Assembly (NCBI RefSeq): GCF_021283545.2
Contig: NZ_CP128540.1
Location: 3,693,501 to 3,757,500, forward strand
Direction: 5' to 3'
From: Pseudomonas alloputida
Lineage (GTDB): Bacteria; Pseudomonadota; Gammaproteobacteria; Pseudomonadales; Pseudomonadaceae
DNA length: 64,000 bases
In this document: piece by piece, positions 34,993 through 43,492 of the stretch
Layout of the letters: every line of letters starts with the position of its first letter
How positions within the stretch are numbered: position 1 is the stretch's first letter
The notes under the pieces: model-generated
What the model was told of the DNA's origin: nothing
Databases searched by the model: none
What the model saw: only the letters and a program-made list of their open reading frames with translations
Made by a program: the position numbers and the translations under genes

Positions 34993-35688
34993 ATGCGCGT
35001 ATCGCTTAACGAAATACAGGTGATGTGCCGCAAGGCATTCGAAGGCATGGGCTTCGCCCCGGGCGACTGCGAGGATGCCGCCGAACTCGTGGGCTGGTTG
35101 CAACTGCAGGGGCTCGATGGCGTCGGTGCACTGGAAAAGGCGTTGCGTTATCTGCAAGCCGAAGCTGCACGGCCATACGCCTTGTGCCATGAGGATAACG
35201 CCCTGCTGGTGATCGACGCCAAGGGCCAGAGCGTGTTGCGCTGCGCCGCCACGGTGGTGGAACTGGCGGCAGCCAAGGCCATGCGCTGTGGTCAGGCTGA
35301 ACTGCGCATACGCCACTGCCACAACCGTTTGCTGTTGCTGGGCTACCTGAGCCGGGCAGCTGTGCAGGGGCTGCACGTGCAAGCCCGCTGGGAGGACGCC
35401 CGCCGATACCACTGGGCCGATTTTACCGCCGGCATGCCGCGCCCGGAACTGAGCAGTGAAACCCGGCCCCAGGCCATTGAAGCGGCCGCGCAAGACGTAA
35501 TGGTGCTGTTCACCCGAGCAGGCCAGACCGCCCAGGCAATAAGCGACCCGCAGCGCACACTGCAGCAAGGCTTTACAGTCAACGAACATACCTGGCAAAG
35601 GCTCAGGCAGTTGGCCGAACACATCCTTGTCGAGAGCACCGATGCCTCACGCCGCCACGGTGCAGGCGGCGGCAGCGACGCCGACTGA
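34993..35688 (+). CDS. DUF3726 domain protein
   Basis: A 231-residue protein of the DUF3726 family, start MRVSLNEIQVMCRKAFEGMG, with the family's GDCEDAAELVGWLQLQGLDG. Its helical N-terminus resembles the beginning of Ldh2/MdhB-type malate/lactate dehydrogenases (KAFEGMGFAPGDCEDAA), so it may be a remote relative of that fold; function is unknown. GGGAG lies 9 bp before ATG 34993. RidA follows 27 bp after the stop. Confidence 0.78.
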   Translation: MRVSLNEIQVMCRKAFEGMGFAPGDCEDAAELVGWLQLQGLDGVGALEKALRYLQAEAARPYALCHEDNALLVIDAKGQSVLRCAATVVELAAAKAMRCGQAELRIRHCHNRLLLLGYLSRAAVQGLHVQARWEDARRYHWADFTAGMPRPELSSETRPQAIEAAAQDVMVLFTRAGQTAQAISDPQRTLQQGFTVNEHTWQRLRQLAEHILVESTDASRRHGAGGGSDAD

Positions 35689-35715
35689 ACACCCTTGCCA
35701 CTGAGGAAACAACCC

Positions 35716-36087
35716 ATGAAGCATGCGATAAAGACCGAGCTGTTCGCCTCCAGGGCGCCATTGGAATGGGCGGTCGTCGGCAACGGTACGTTGTACACTG
35801 CGCAGATCCCAATCGATACGCAGGGCCAAGTGGTTGCCGGCGGCATCGAGGCCCAGGCCCGCCAGACACTGGACAACCTGCGCCACACCCTGGAAGCCGC
35901 TGGCAGCTCGCTGGATGCCGTGACCCAGGTGCTGATCTACGTGACCGACCGCCGTTATCTGGCAACTGTAAATGCCGTGTACGCCGAGTATTTCCAGGCA
36001 CCCTACCCCAACCGCGCGGCCGTAGTGGTGGCTGGCCTCGCCCGGGAAGAAATGCTGGTGGAACTGGTGGTCTACGCCTGCCTCTGA
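35716..36087 (+). CDS. RidA family protein
   Basis: A 123-residue RidA/YjgF protein. Typical features are NGTLYTAQIPIDTQGQVVAG, RQTLDNLRHTLEAAGSSLD and NRAAVVVAGLAREEMLVEL with the conserved Arg. RidA proteins remove reactive enamine/imine intermediates. In this operon the enamine could come from oxidation of an amine taken up by the BCCT carrier. GAGGAAA precedes ATG 35716. It is the last gene of the cluster. Confidence 0.88.
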   Translation: MKHAIKTELFASRAPLEWAVVGNGTLYTAQIPIDTQGQVVAGGIEAQARQTLDNLRHTLEAAGSSLDAVTQVLIYVTDRRYLATVNAVYAEYFQAPYPNRAAVVVAGLAREEMLVELVVYACL

Positions 36088-36358
36088 CGCCCTGAAGGCG
36101 CCCGTCTCACGATATTCAGCGTTCGCGCAATCGAGTGCCGCCCGCGCGGCGCTCGATGCATGCCCCCTCCGCCCCACGTCATGCACCCGGAATACTCCCT
36201 TTTTCTCCCGCCAGGCACCGGCCTGCGCCCCATTTCGGTTCAAAACCCGCGCCCGGGTCAAAAGCGCCCTTTTTTGATGCGCCGGCCCTTGCGGCCAGGC
36301 AGCACAGATCGGGTGTGCCCCTCACATTCCCTGCATCCCCAGAACCTCCAGGGGTATT
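36088..36358. other. Gene-free region upstream of the Anbu operon
   Basis: No credible gene lies in the 433 bp between the RidA stop and the ATP-grasp start. TGCACC (36182-36187) and GGCACC (36214-36219) resemble NtrC half-sites and lie roughly 145-180 bp upstream of a sigma-54 promoter, a normal enhancer distance, but the match is weak. Short open frames here have no ribosome site and look like chance. Confidence 0.5.
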
Positions 36359-36374
36359 CGGCACTTTTATTGCA
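36359..36374 (+). promoter_or_regulatory. Sigma-54 promoter of the Anbu operon
   Basis: CGGCACTTTTATTGCA matches the sigma-54 consensus TGGCACG-N4-TTGCW except at the first and seventh bases, with invariant GG and GC separated by 10 bp. It lies 147 bp upstream of the ATP-grasp gene and points in its direction. Confidence 0.75.
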
Positions 36375-36520
36375 AAGACTGATTGTGCTCAACGCACTGG
36401 CAATCTACCGAGACCGAGGTTAACGCGAGACACAGCTCCCACTTACCCCAGCAAGGCAGCACCCTGAAAGACGCAGATGAACCGCAATGAAGCTGCCGGC
36501 AACGGCGGCAAGGAGTGGGT

Positions 36521-37930
36521 ATGTCCCGGGCTTTTTTCAATGAAATGTACGAAGCGGACGGCAACTGCCGCCCGCATTATCAGGAGTTCGCCCGCTGGCT
36601 GGCCAACACCCCGCTGGAGTTGCTGGAACAGCGCCGGCGCGAGGCCGACCTGCTGTTTCACCGCGCAGGCATCACCTTCACCTTGTATGGCGACAAGCAG
36701 GATACCGAGCGCCTGATCCCCTTCGATATCATCCCGCGCAGCATCCGCGCCAGCGAATGGCGCACGGTCGAGCGTGGCTGCATTCAACGGGTACAGGCGC
36801 TGAACCTGTTCCTGGAGGACATCTACCACGACCAACGCATTCTCAAGGCCGGCATCATCCCGCCAGAGCAAGTGCTGGCCAACGAGGGCTACCAGATCGC
36901 CATGCAGGGCCTGGACCTTCACCGTGGGCTGTATGCGCATATTGCCGGTGTCGATCTGGTACGTGACGGCGATGGCAGCTACTTCGTGCTGGAAGACAAC
37001 CTGCGCACCCCCAGCGGCGTCAGCTACATGCTCGAAGACCGCAAGATGATGATGCGCCTGTTCCCCGAACTGTTTGCCGCCCAGCGCATCGCGCCCATCG
37101 ATCACTACCCCAACCTGCTGCTGGACACGCTCAAGAGCGCCAGCCCACTGGACAACCCCACCGCGGTGCTGCTCACGCCCGGCCGTTTCAACAGCGCCTA
37201 TTTCGAGCATGCCTTCCTGGCCCGGGAAATGGGCATCGAGCTGGTCGAAGGCGCCGACCTGTTCGTGCGTGATGAGCATGTCTACATGCGCACCACTGCC
37301 GGCCCCCAACAGGTGGACGTGATCTATCGTCGCCTGGACGACGACTACCTCGACCCGCTGTCCTTCAACCCTGACTCGATGCTGGGCGTACCGGGGCTGA
37401 TCTCGGTTTACCGCGCCGGCAATGTGGTACTGGCCAACGCCGTCGGCACTGGCGTGGCCGATGACAAATCCATCTACCCCTTCGTCGACGACATGATCCG
37501 CTTTTACCTGAGCGAAGAACCAATCCTGAACAACGTGCCGACCTGGCAGTGCCGCAAGCCGGCGGATCTGTCCCATGTACTGGCCCACCTGCCCGAACTG
37601 GTGGTCAAGGAAACCCAGGGCTCCGGCGGCTATGGCATGTTGGTCGGGCCCGCCTCGACCAAAGCCCAGATCGAGGACTTCCGCGCGCGCATCAAAGCCC
37701 GCCCGCACGCCTATATCGCTCAACCGACGCTGTGCCTGTCAACCTGCCCGACCTTCGTCGACAGCGGCATCGCACCGCGTCACATCGACCTGCGCCCGTT
37801 CGTGTTGTCGGGCAGTGAAACCCGCCTGGTGCCCGGTGGCCTGACGCGCGTGGCGCTCAAGGAAGGCTCGCTGGTGGTCAACTCGTCGCAAGGCGGCGGT
37901 ACCAAGGACACCTGGGTGGTGGAGGACTGA
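36521..37930 (+). CDS. Circularly permuted ATP-grasp protein of the Anbu operon
   Basis: A 469-residue protein of COG2308 (circularly permuted ATP-grasp). Seen motifs are YHDQRILKAGIIP, FVLEDNLRTPSGVSYMLEDR, DVIYRRLDDDYLDP and LVVKETQGSGGYGMLVGP. AAGGAG lies 5 bp before ATG 36521. ATP-grasp enzymes join a carboxylate to an amine through an acyl phosphate, so this protein may form a peptide-like bond. It is the first of four genes in the order ATP-grasp, alpha-E, transglutaminase, Anbu, which is conserved across many proteobacteria. Confidence 0.88.
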   Translation: MSRAFFNEMYEADGNCRPHYQEFARWLANTPLELLEQRRREADLLFHRAGITFTLYGDKQDTERLIPFDIIPRSIRASEWRTVERGCIQRVQALNLFLEDIYHDQRILKAGIIPPEQVLANEGYQIAMQGLDLHRGLYAHIAGVDLVRDGDGSYFVLEDNLRTPSGVSYMLEDRKMMMRLFPELFAAQRIAPIDHYPNLLLDTLKSASPLDNPTAVLLTPGRFNSAYFEHAFLAREMGIELVEGADLFVRDEHVYMRTTAGPQQVDVIYRRLDDDYLDPLSFNPDSMLGVPGLISVYRAGNVVLANAVGTGVADDKSIYPFVDDMIRFYLSEEPILNNVPTWQCRKPADLSHVLAHLPELVVKETQGSGGYGMLVGPASTKAQIEDFRARIKARPHAYIAQPTLCLSTCPTFVDSGIAPRHIDLRPFVLSGSETRLVPGGLTRVALKEGSLVVNSSQGGGTKDTWVVED

Positions 37931-37933
37931 GCC

Positions 37934-38884
37934 ATGCTTTCGCGAACCGCTTCCGACCTGTACTGGATGTCCCGCTACCTGGAGCGTGCAGAAAACCTTG
38001 CACGCATGCTCGAGGTCAGCTACTCGCTATCGCTGATGCCCCAGGCCGGGCGCAGCGACGGCCATGCCGAACTGGCAATGTCGCTGATGGCCTCGGGCAT
38101 GCTGGATGACTACCTGCGTCGCCACAAGGAACTCGACACCGAGCGCATGCTGCACTTCTTCGCCCTCGACGCCACCAACCCCAGCAGCATCTACTGCTGC
38201 CTGCAGGCCGCCAGGACCAATGCCCATGCAGTGCGCGGCCGTATCACCGCCGACATGTGGGAGAACATCAACGCCACCTGGATCGAAATGCGCAACATCG
38301 CCAGCAATGGCCTGGGTCGCTATGGCATCAGCCAGTTCTGCGACTGGGTCAAGGAACGATCACACCTGTTCCGCGGTGCGACCTCCGGCACCATCATGCG
38401 CAACGATGCCTACAGCTTCATTCGCCTGGGGACCTTCCTGGAGCGGGCAGACAATACCCTGCGCCTGCTCGATTCACGCTATGAAATGTTCGGCGAGGCC
38501 TCCGAAGAGGTCAGCGACGACTCCGCCCGCGGTTATTACCAATGGAGCGCCCTGCTGCGCGCGCTGACCTCGTACGAAGCCTTCAACGAGCTCTATCGCG
38601 CCGCACCCAGCGCCCGGCCGGTGTCCGAGTTGCTGCTGTTGCGGGTGGACGTGCCGCGCTCGCTGCATGCCTGCATCGAGGAACTGGACCTGATCCTGGC
38701 AGGCCTGCCGGGCAGTACCGGGCGTGCCGCCCAGCGCATGGCCGCCGAACTGAACGCGCGCCTGCGCTACACCGCAATCGACGAAATCCTCGATGCAGGG
38801 TTGCATCCCTGGCTAAGCGACTTCATCGGCCGCATCAACCAACTGGGCCAGGCCGTCCATCACTCCTACCTGGAGGTTGTATGA
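37934..38884 (+). CDS. Alpha-E domain protein
   Basis: A 316-residue all-helical protein of the alpha-E family (COG2307), starting MLSRTASDLYWMSRYLERAE, the family's signature opening. Other blocks are TADMWENINATWIEM and IRLGTFLERADNTLRLLD. Biochemical role unknown; it is predicted to work with the ATP-grasp protein. It lies 3 bp after ATP-grasp and overlaps the transglutaminase gene by 4 bp, indicating coupled translation. Confidence 0.9.
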   Translation: MLSRTASDLYWMSRYLERAENLARMLEVSYSLSLMPQAGRSDGHAELAMSLMASGMLDDYLRRHKELDTERMLHFFALDATNPSSIYCCLQAARTNAHAVRGRITADMWENINATWIEMRNIASNGLGRYGISQFCDWVKERSHLFRGATSGTIMRNDAYSFIRLGTFLERADNTLRLLDSRYEMFGEASEEVSDDSARGYYQWSALLRALTSYEAFNELYRAAPSARPVSELLLLRVDVPRSLHACIEELDLILAGLPGSTGRAAQRMAAELNARLRYTAIDEILDAGLHPWLSDFIGRINQLGQAVHHSYLEVV

Positions 38885-39660
38885 AACTGTCCATTCGCCA
38901 CGACACGACCTATAGCTACGCCAGCGACGTGTGCAACAGTATCCAGTTCCTGCGCCTGACGCCGCGCAGCAGCGAACGCCAGCGTATCAATCAATGGCAA
39001 CTGGACCTGCCCTGCAAGGTCAAGGGCCAGATCGACCCTTACGGCAACATCCTGCATGTGCTGACACTGGACAAACCCCATGGCCACCTGGCGCTTACCG
39101 CACACGGCCAGGTCGAGATCGACCCGGATTGCGAACACGAAACCGAGAGCCAGTCGCCCCTGCCGTTCCTGCGCGGCAGCCACCTGACGCAGGCCGACGA
39201 CACCCTGACTGCTTTCGCCGCCCGGCAATGTGGCAGTCACCGCGACCGGGCAGCACTGATCGGGCTGATGCAAGGCCTGGCCGAGCACATGCCCTACAGC
39301 CCTGGGGCCACGTCAGTGGGCACCACGGCCATCGAAGCCTTCAACGGTGGCGCAGGTGTGTGTCAGGACCACACGCACGCGTTCCTGGCCTGCGCACGCA
39401 GCCTGGGGGTACCGGCACGCTATGTGTCCGGCTACCTGTGCACCGAGGACGAACAACACCTGGCCAGCCACGCCTGGGCCGAAGCCTGGGTCGACGATGC
39501 CTGGTACAGCTTCGACATTACCAACCGCCTGACCCGGCCAGAGCGTCACCTGAAGCTGGCGGTGGGCCTGGACTACCTTGATGCCTGCCCGGTCAGGGGC
39601 GTACGCCGCGGCGGCGGCGCCGAATCGATGCAGGCCAGCGTTCACGTGCATCGCCAGTGA
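38881..39660 (+). CDS. Transglutaminase-like protease family protein
   Basis: A 259-residue cytoplasmic protein with an N-terminal beta domain (MKLSIRHDTTYSYASDVCNS) and a transglutaminase-like core with Cys in GGAGVCQDHTHAFL, His in LASHAWAEAWVD and Asp in WYSFDITNR, the full catalytic triad. Such enzymes split or cross-link amide bonds. It overlaps alpha-E by 4 bp. A strong hairpin separates it from Anbu, which may lower or raise Anbu output. Confidence 0.9.
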   Translation: MKLSIRHDTTYSYASDVCNSIQFLRLTPRSSERQRINQWQLDLPCKVKGQIDPYGNILHVLTLDKPHGHLALTAHGQVEIDPDCEHETESQSPLPFLRGSHLTQADDTLTAFAARQCGSHRDRAALIGLMQGLAEHMPYSPGATSVGTTAIEAFNGGAGVCQDHTHAFLACARSLGVPARYVSGYLCTEDEQHLASHAWAEAWVDDAWYSFDITNRLTRPERHLKLAVGLDYLDACPVRGVRRGGGAESMQASVHVHRQ

Positions 39661-39678
39661 CAGACTGGCTTCAGACCG

Positions 39679-39704
39679 GTCTTGCCGCGCGAGTGCGGCA
39701 AGAC
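39679..39704 (+). terminator. Perfect hairpin between transglutaminase and Anbu genes
   Basis: GTCTTGCCGC (39679-39688) and GCGGCAAGAC (39695-39704) are exact complements around a 6-base loop. It is followed by CCTTCC, not a T-run, so it may be an mRNA-stability element or attenuator inside the operon rather than a full terminator. Confidence 0.6.
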
Positions 39705-39733
39705 CCTTCCACACGCAACACAAGGGAAACCGC

Positions 39734-40456
39734 ATGACTTACTGTGTCGCCATGCACCTGGAGGACGGGCTTGTCTTCATCAGCGACTCACGCACTAATG
39801 CCGGCATCGACCAGATCTCCACGTTCACCAAGTTGTTCGTCTTCAGCGTCCCGGGCGAGCGGCTGATCGTGCTGCAGACCGCCGGCAATCTGGCGACCTC
39901 GCAGTCGGTGGTAAACCTGCTGCAGCAACACACCCAGGGCAACGGCCCCCACCTGCTGAACGTTGCCACGCTCTACGATGCAACGGTGCTGGTCGCCGAC
40001 ACCCTGCGCGAGGTGGTCAAAAGAGACCGCAGCAAGCTCACGGCCGATATCGACCTTAGCAGTTCATTCATTGTCGGCGGCCAGATAGCCGGCGGCCCCA
40101 TGGCCATCTACAACGTGTATGCACAAGGCAATTTCTTCCAGGCCACACCGGACACCCCGTTTCTGCAGCTGGGTGAAAGCAAGTACGGCAGGCCAATACT
40201 CGACCGCAACCTGGATTACCGCACGCCGCTTGATGAAGCGCTGCGCTGCGGCCTGATTTCGTTCGACTCCACCATCCGCAGCAACCTGTCGGTGGGCATG
40301 CCGCTGGACTTGCTGGTGTACCGCAATAACAGCCTGGAAAGCATGACGCGCAAGCGCATTACCAGCGACGATGCCTATTATCAACAGATTCGCAGGCAGT
40401 GGAGCGACGGTTTGAAAACCCTGCTGGCCGAACTGCCAGCGCCGCCTTATGGCTGA
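39734..40456 (+). CDS. Anbu proteasome-like peptidase
   Basis: A 240-residue Ntn-hydrolase of the Anbu family, the proposed ancestor of HslV and the proteasome. After removal of Met1 the N-terminal Thr of MTYCVAMHLEDGLVFISDSR is the likely nucleophile, and NAGIDQISTFTKLFVFSVPG and LSSSFIVGGQIAG are family blocks. Anbu forms helical (lock-washer) assemblies in known cases; its substrate is unknown. It is the last of four linked genes, with a 73-bp gap and hairpin before it. AAGGGAAA precedes ATG 39734. Confidence 0.92.
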   Translation: MTYCVAMHLEDGLVFISDSRTNAGIDQISTFTKLFVFSVPGERLIVLQTAGNLATSQSVVNLLQQHTQGNGPHLLNVATLYDATVLVADTLREVVKRDRSKLTADIDLSSSFIVGGQIAGGPMAIYNVYAQGNFFQATPDTPFLQLGESKYGRPILDRNLDYRTPLDEALRCGLISFDSTIRSNLSVGMPLDLLVYRNNSLESMTRKRITSDDAYYQQIRRQWSDGLKTLLAELPAPPYG

Positions 40457-40487
40457 ATGAGCAAACGGGTCAGATCCTTTGCCTGTA

Positions 40488-40567
40488 CCGGCCCTTTCGC
40501 GGGCTTGCCCGCTCCCACAGGTACTGTGCAAGCCTTGAAGGCTGTGATGTCCTGTGGGAACGGGGGG
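40488..40567. repeat. REP element, with partial inverted copy
   Basis: Bases 40488-40521 give a typical putida-type REP (core CGCGGGCTTGCCCGCTCCCA, flanked by GGCCCTTT and CAGG). A second, degraded inverted end CCTGTGGGAACGG lies at 40551-40563. The pair follows the Anbu gene and may act as the 3' end of its transcript. Confidence 0.75.
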
Positions 40568-40680
40568 CAGCATGGTGCCGGAAGATGAGTTCAATGCCTA
40601 TCTGGCAAAAGGGCGCAGCGTGCAGGCAAACGCGTAACCGCGAGCGCCGCTTCGCGGCGCCGTTGCAGTGCCTCAGGCCA

Positions 40681-41340
40681 TCAGCAAGGAATGCCCACCC
40701 GCGGCCACACAGGTGCTGGCGTCGCTTTGGCCATTTTGCGTTTTCGCGCCCACTGGGTCAGTGCGGCCATCAGGGCAAAGCCAAGCAGGATCATCACCGG
40801 ATAGGCCAACAGCAACTCGGTCAACGAATACTTCCAGGCCAGTGGCCGACCGACGCCCAGCATCGCTGCATATAACCAGGAAACACCTGACAGTGCACCA
40901 GAAAACAACGCAAACATCCGTACGCCTATATTCAGGTCAAGCAAAGAACCGGCCTTGATCAAGGCAGGTAATACATAACGATGCAACAACATGCCATTGA
41001 AGGTCAGGAGCAAGACAATAATGACCTTGGCGTGAAGTTTGGGATTGGCAAAATAACTCATGCCTTTTTCAAGGTAATCGATACCAATAACCGCGGCACC
41101 GGTAAGCCACAGGAATATCAAGGCATTGGCAACGGACGCCTGCAATCGGGCCATGTTCTTACCGTCATGGCTGGCCTGTTGATGCCCCTTCAACAAGTCC
41201 CTGACCATCTCGGCATCACTGGTAAATACCAGGCCGATGGCGATACAACAGGCCAGTAAATGAACATAAATGACCGACAACCGCACCAGCTCCATGGATT
41301 CTTTCTGCCCGAACAGGCTAATAATTGTATTAAACTCCAC
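40681..41340 (-). CDS. Hypothetical inner-membrane protein
   Basis: About 219 residues with five or six membrane helices (LSVIYVHLLACCIAIGLVF, LIFLWLTGAAVIGI, VIIVLLLTFNGMLLHRYVLP, MFALFSGALSGVSWLYAAML, YPVMILLGFALMAAL). It looks like the CopD/DUF2214-type helical membrane proteins but I cannot name it. I preferred GTG 41340 since GGAG lies 8 bp before it; ATG 41295 is the alternative, and removes 15 residues. It precedes, by position, the ped locus but is transcribed away from it. Confidence 0.65.
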   Translation of the reverse strand: MEFNTIISLFGQKESMELVRLSVIYVHLLACCIAIGLVFTSDAEMVRDLLKGHQQASHDGKNMARLQASVANALIFLWLTGAAVIGIDYLEKGMSYFANPKLHAKVIIVLLLTFNGMLLHRYVLPALIKAGSLLDLNIGVRMFALFSGALSGVSWLYAAMLGVGRPLAWKYSLTELLLAYPVMILLGFALMAALTQWARKRKMAKATPAPVWPRVGIPC

Positions 41341-41821
41341 GTCGAATTCTCCACGTAATGCATTAGCGCTAGATGGCCTTGCAACAAGCATGCGTACGAC
41401 TTGATCGCACCGGGAAGACCAAATTCATATCGTTAATTGAAACAGCAAAGGGTTACTCAATTGCACACAGTGGCTCAACCGTTGAGCCTCGGTTGGACAT
41501 GGCGTTACTCCATTGTCAGAGGTAAAAAAGCCCCGTGTGCATCCCTGCGATTCAAATCAAGTTGAACGTCCAGTACGTTCTGGGGAGAGGTGCGAAGTGT
41601 GGTACTTGAAGAACACATTCGCTGGCAAATAGGAACGACCCACTGGCAAATCGTTCATTTCTTGAGCAAAAGCACCGACCAGCGGTATTTAAAGCCGTAT
41701 TAGTTAGTTTACTAACTTCTTGCAAGTTGACCGAATGGTAAGTTTCAAAGGCCAGTGGATCCAAACTTCGCGACAGGCCATTTAAGTGCTCTATTTCGCC
41801 GAGTGGTGAACGAGTACCCTA
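41341..41821. other. AT-rich gene-free region with a palindromic operator-like site
   Basis: A 481-bp gap, markedly AT-richer than its surroundings. It has AGTTAGT-TT-ACTAACT (41703-41718), a perfect palindrome of operator size, and a direct repeat CTGGCAAAT at 41622-41630 and 41643-41651. I see no convincing gene. It lies upstream of the membrane protein gene and downstream of the hybrid kinase gene. Confidence 0.6.
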
Positions 41822-43492
41822 TCAATGCACCAGGAGCAACTGGCTCAATACCGCCCGCAGTTTCCCGGGTTTCACAGGTTTGTTCAGTAGCGGCGCCCCT
41901 AGCTTCTGCAAGCCCCGCCGGCACTGATCGCTGCGGTCTGCGGTAATGATCACTGCCGGTATGGCAGTCGCAAAATGCTCACGCAGGTACCTCACCACCT
42001 CGCACCCCACTACGCCATGGTCCAGGTGGTAGTCGGCCAGAATCAGTTCCGGGGCTCGCCCCTGCAACGCCAGCAAGGCGCCCTCCCGGTCGGTAGCCGT
42101 GACCACTTCGCACCCCCACTGCCCCAACAGCGCGCCCATGCTCTCGAGTATGCTCACTTCGTTGTCCAGTACCAGCAGGCGGCGGCCCGGCAGCGGATCA
42201 CCGACGCTGGGCAGCGGCACAGCCTGGTGAACAGCCAGCGGCACTTCTTTGCCAAGAGGTACCTCGATGCTGAACACCGAGCCACGCCCCAGCCACGACC
42301 GCACTTCGATCCGGTAACCGAGTATCTTGGCGATCCGCTCGACGATGGCCAGCCCGAGGCCAACGCCCTTGCGATCCGCTGCACGCCCCACATCCAGCTG
42401 GTTGAACTCGAGGAATATGTCCTGCAGCCGGTCCTGCGCAATGCCCCGTCCGGTATCCCACACCTCCAGCCGCAAATGGCCGCCGCGGCGCCTTGCCCCG
42501 AGCAGGATCCGCCCCTCCTCGGTATACCGGCAAGCGTTGCTGAGGAAGTTGCGCAGGATGCGTGTGAGCAACCGCAGGTCAGTGCTGATGGCGTAGTCGG
42601 CTATGCGTGCATGCAGCTTCAGGCCCGCCGCCTCGGCCACCGGGCTGAACTCCGAGACCAGCGGCGCGAACAGCTCGTCCAGGCGGTACACGGCCACATC
42701 CGGCTTTACCGCCGCCTGGTCGAGCCGGGAAATGTCCAGCAAGTCGGTCAGCAGGTCTTCCGCGCCCTCCAGGGCCTGGTGGGTACGCTCCACCAGCACA
42801 TGCTCGGCCTCTGGCAATGGCCGCTCGCGCAAGGTCGAAATCAGCAAGCGGGCAGCGTTCAACGGTTGCAGCAGGTCATGGCTGGCGGCGGCGAGGTATT
42901 TGTCCTTGCTGCGGTTGGCGGCTTCGGCGGCATCACGCGCCTCCAGCAATTCATCGGTACGCGCAGCAACCCGTTGCTCCAGTTCGTCATTGAGTTGTTG
43001 CAGGCGCTGCTGGGCCAGCTTGCGTTCGGTAATGTCGGCGACAAACCCCTCCACCAGCCCTTCATGGCCGGGTTTGAGCAGCAGGTTCATCAGCACATCG
43101 AGATGGCTGCCGTCCTTGCGCCGCAGACGGGTTTCGTAGCCGTGCAGGCTGTGCTCACGGGCGAGCACCGCGGTAATGGCCTGCAACTCCTCGGCACCGC
43201 CATCAAACAGGTTGGCGGCCAGGTCAGTCAGGGAAAACAGCACCGCTTGCGGGTCGTCATAGCCGAGCATGCGCGCCAGCGCCGGGTTGGCGGCACGCAT
43301 GCCGTCCTGAAGGCTGGCCTGGAAAATACCGTGCACGGCGTTTTCGAACAGCCATTTGTAACGGTTGCGTTCGGCTTCCAGTTCGTCCAGGCGGGCGGAC
43401 AGCTCCGGGTAATGGCTTTTACGCGCCGAGTGGTCACCCAGCCCCAGCAGCCCGGCCAACGCCCGCTGCTGCTCGTCAGAGGGCCTCGCCAT
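41822..43492 (-). CDS. Hybrid sensor histidine kinase (ErcS'-like)
   Basis: A 556-residue soluble hybrid kinase. A PAS domain spans about residues 45-155 (YKWLFENAVHGIFQASLQDG), a coiled-coil 160-195, HisKA with His205 (AAASHDLLQPLNAARLL), the ATPase domain (NFLSNACRYTEE, DTGRGIAQDRL, GVGLGLAIVERI) and a C-terminal receiver with Asp in LILADYHLDHG. No membrane helix is present. It overlaps the ErcA-type dehydrogenase gene by 17 bp. In P. aeruginosa the related ErcS' and ErcA act in ethanol-oxidation control; the same is inferred here. Confidence 0.88.
   Translation of the reverse strand: MARPSDEQQRALAGLLGLGDHSARKSHYPELSARLDELEAERNRYKWLFENAVHGIFQASLQDGMRAANPALARMLGYDDPQAVLFSLTDLAANLFDGGAEELQAITAVLAREHSLHGYETRLRRKDGSHLDVLMNLLLKPGHEGLVEGFVADITERKLAQQRLQQLNDELEQRVAARTDELLEARDAAEAANRSKDKYLAAASHDLLQPLNAARLLISTLRERPLPEAEHVLVERTHQALEGAEDLLTDLLDISRLDQAAVKPDVAVYRLDELFAPLVSEFSPVAEAAGLKLHARIADYAISTDLRLLTRILRNFLSNACRYTEEGRILLGARRRGGHLRLEVWDTGRGIAQDRLQDIFLEFNQLDVGRAADRKGVGLGLAIVERIAKILGYRIEVRSWLGRGSVFSIEVPLGKEVPLAVHQAVPLPSVGDPLPGRRLLVLDNEVSILESMGALLGQWGCEVVTATDREGALLALQGRAPELILADYHLDHGVVGCEVVRYLREHFATAIPAVIITADRSDQCRRGLQKLGAPLLNKPVKPGKLRAVLSQLLLVH

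Noticed and set aside
36160..36467. Short open frames in the gap before ATP-grasp
   Set aside because: No ribosome site, no protein-like composition, and they overlap the sigma-54 promoter.
41552..41764. A 70-codon minus-strand frame in the AT-rich gap
   Set aside because: It spans the palindrome and the direct repeats, has no ribosome site and no recognisable features.
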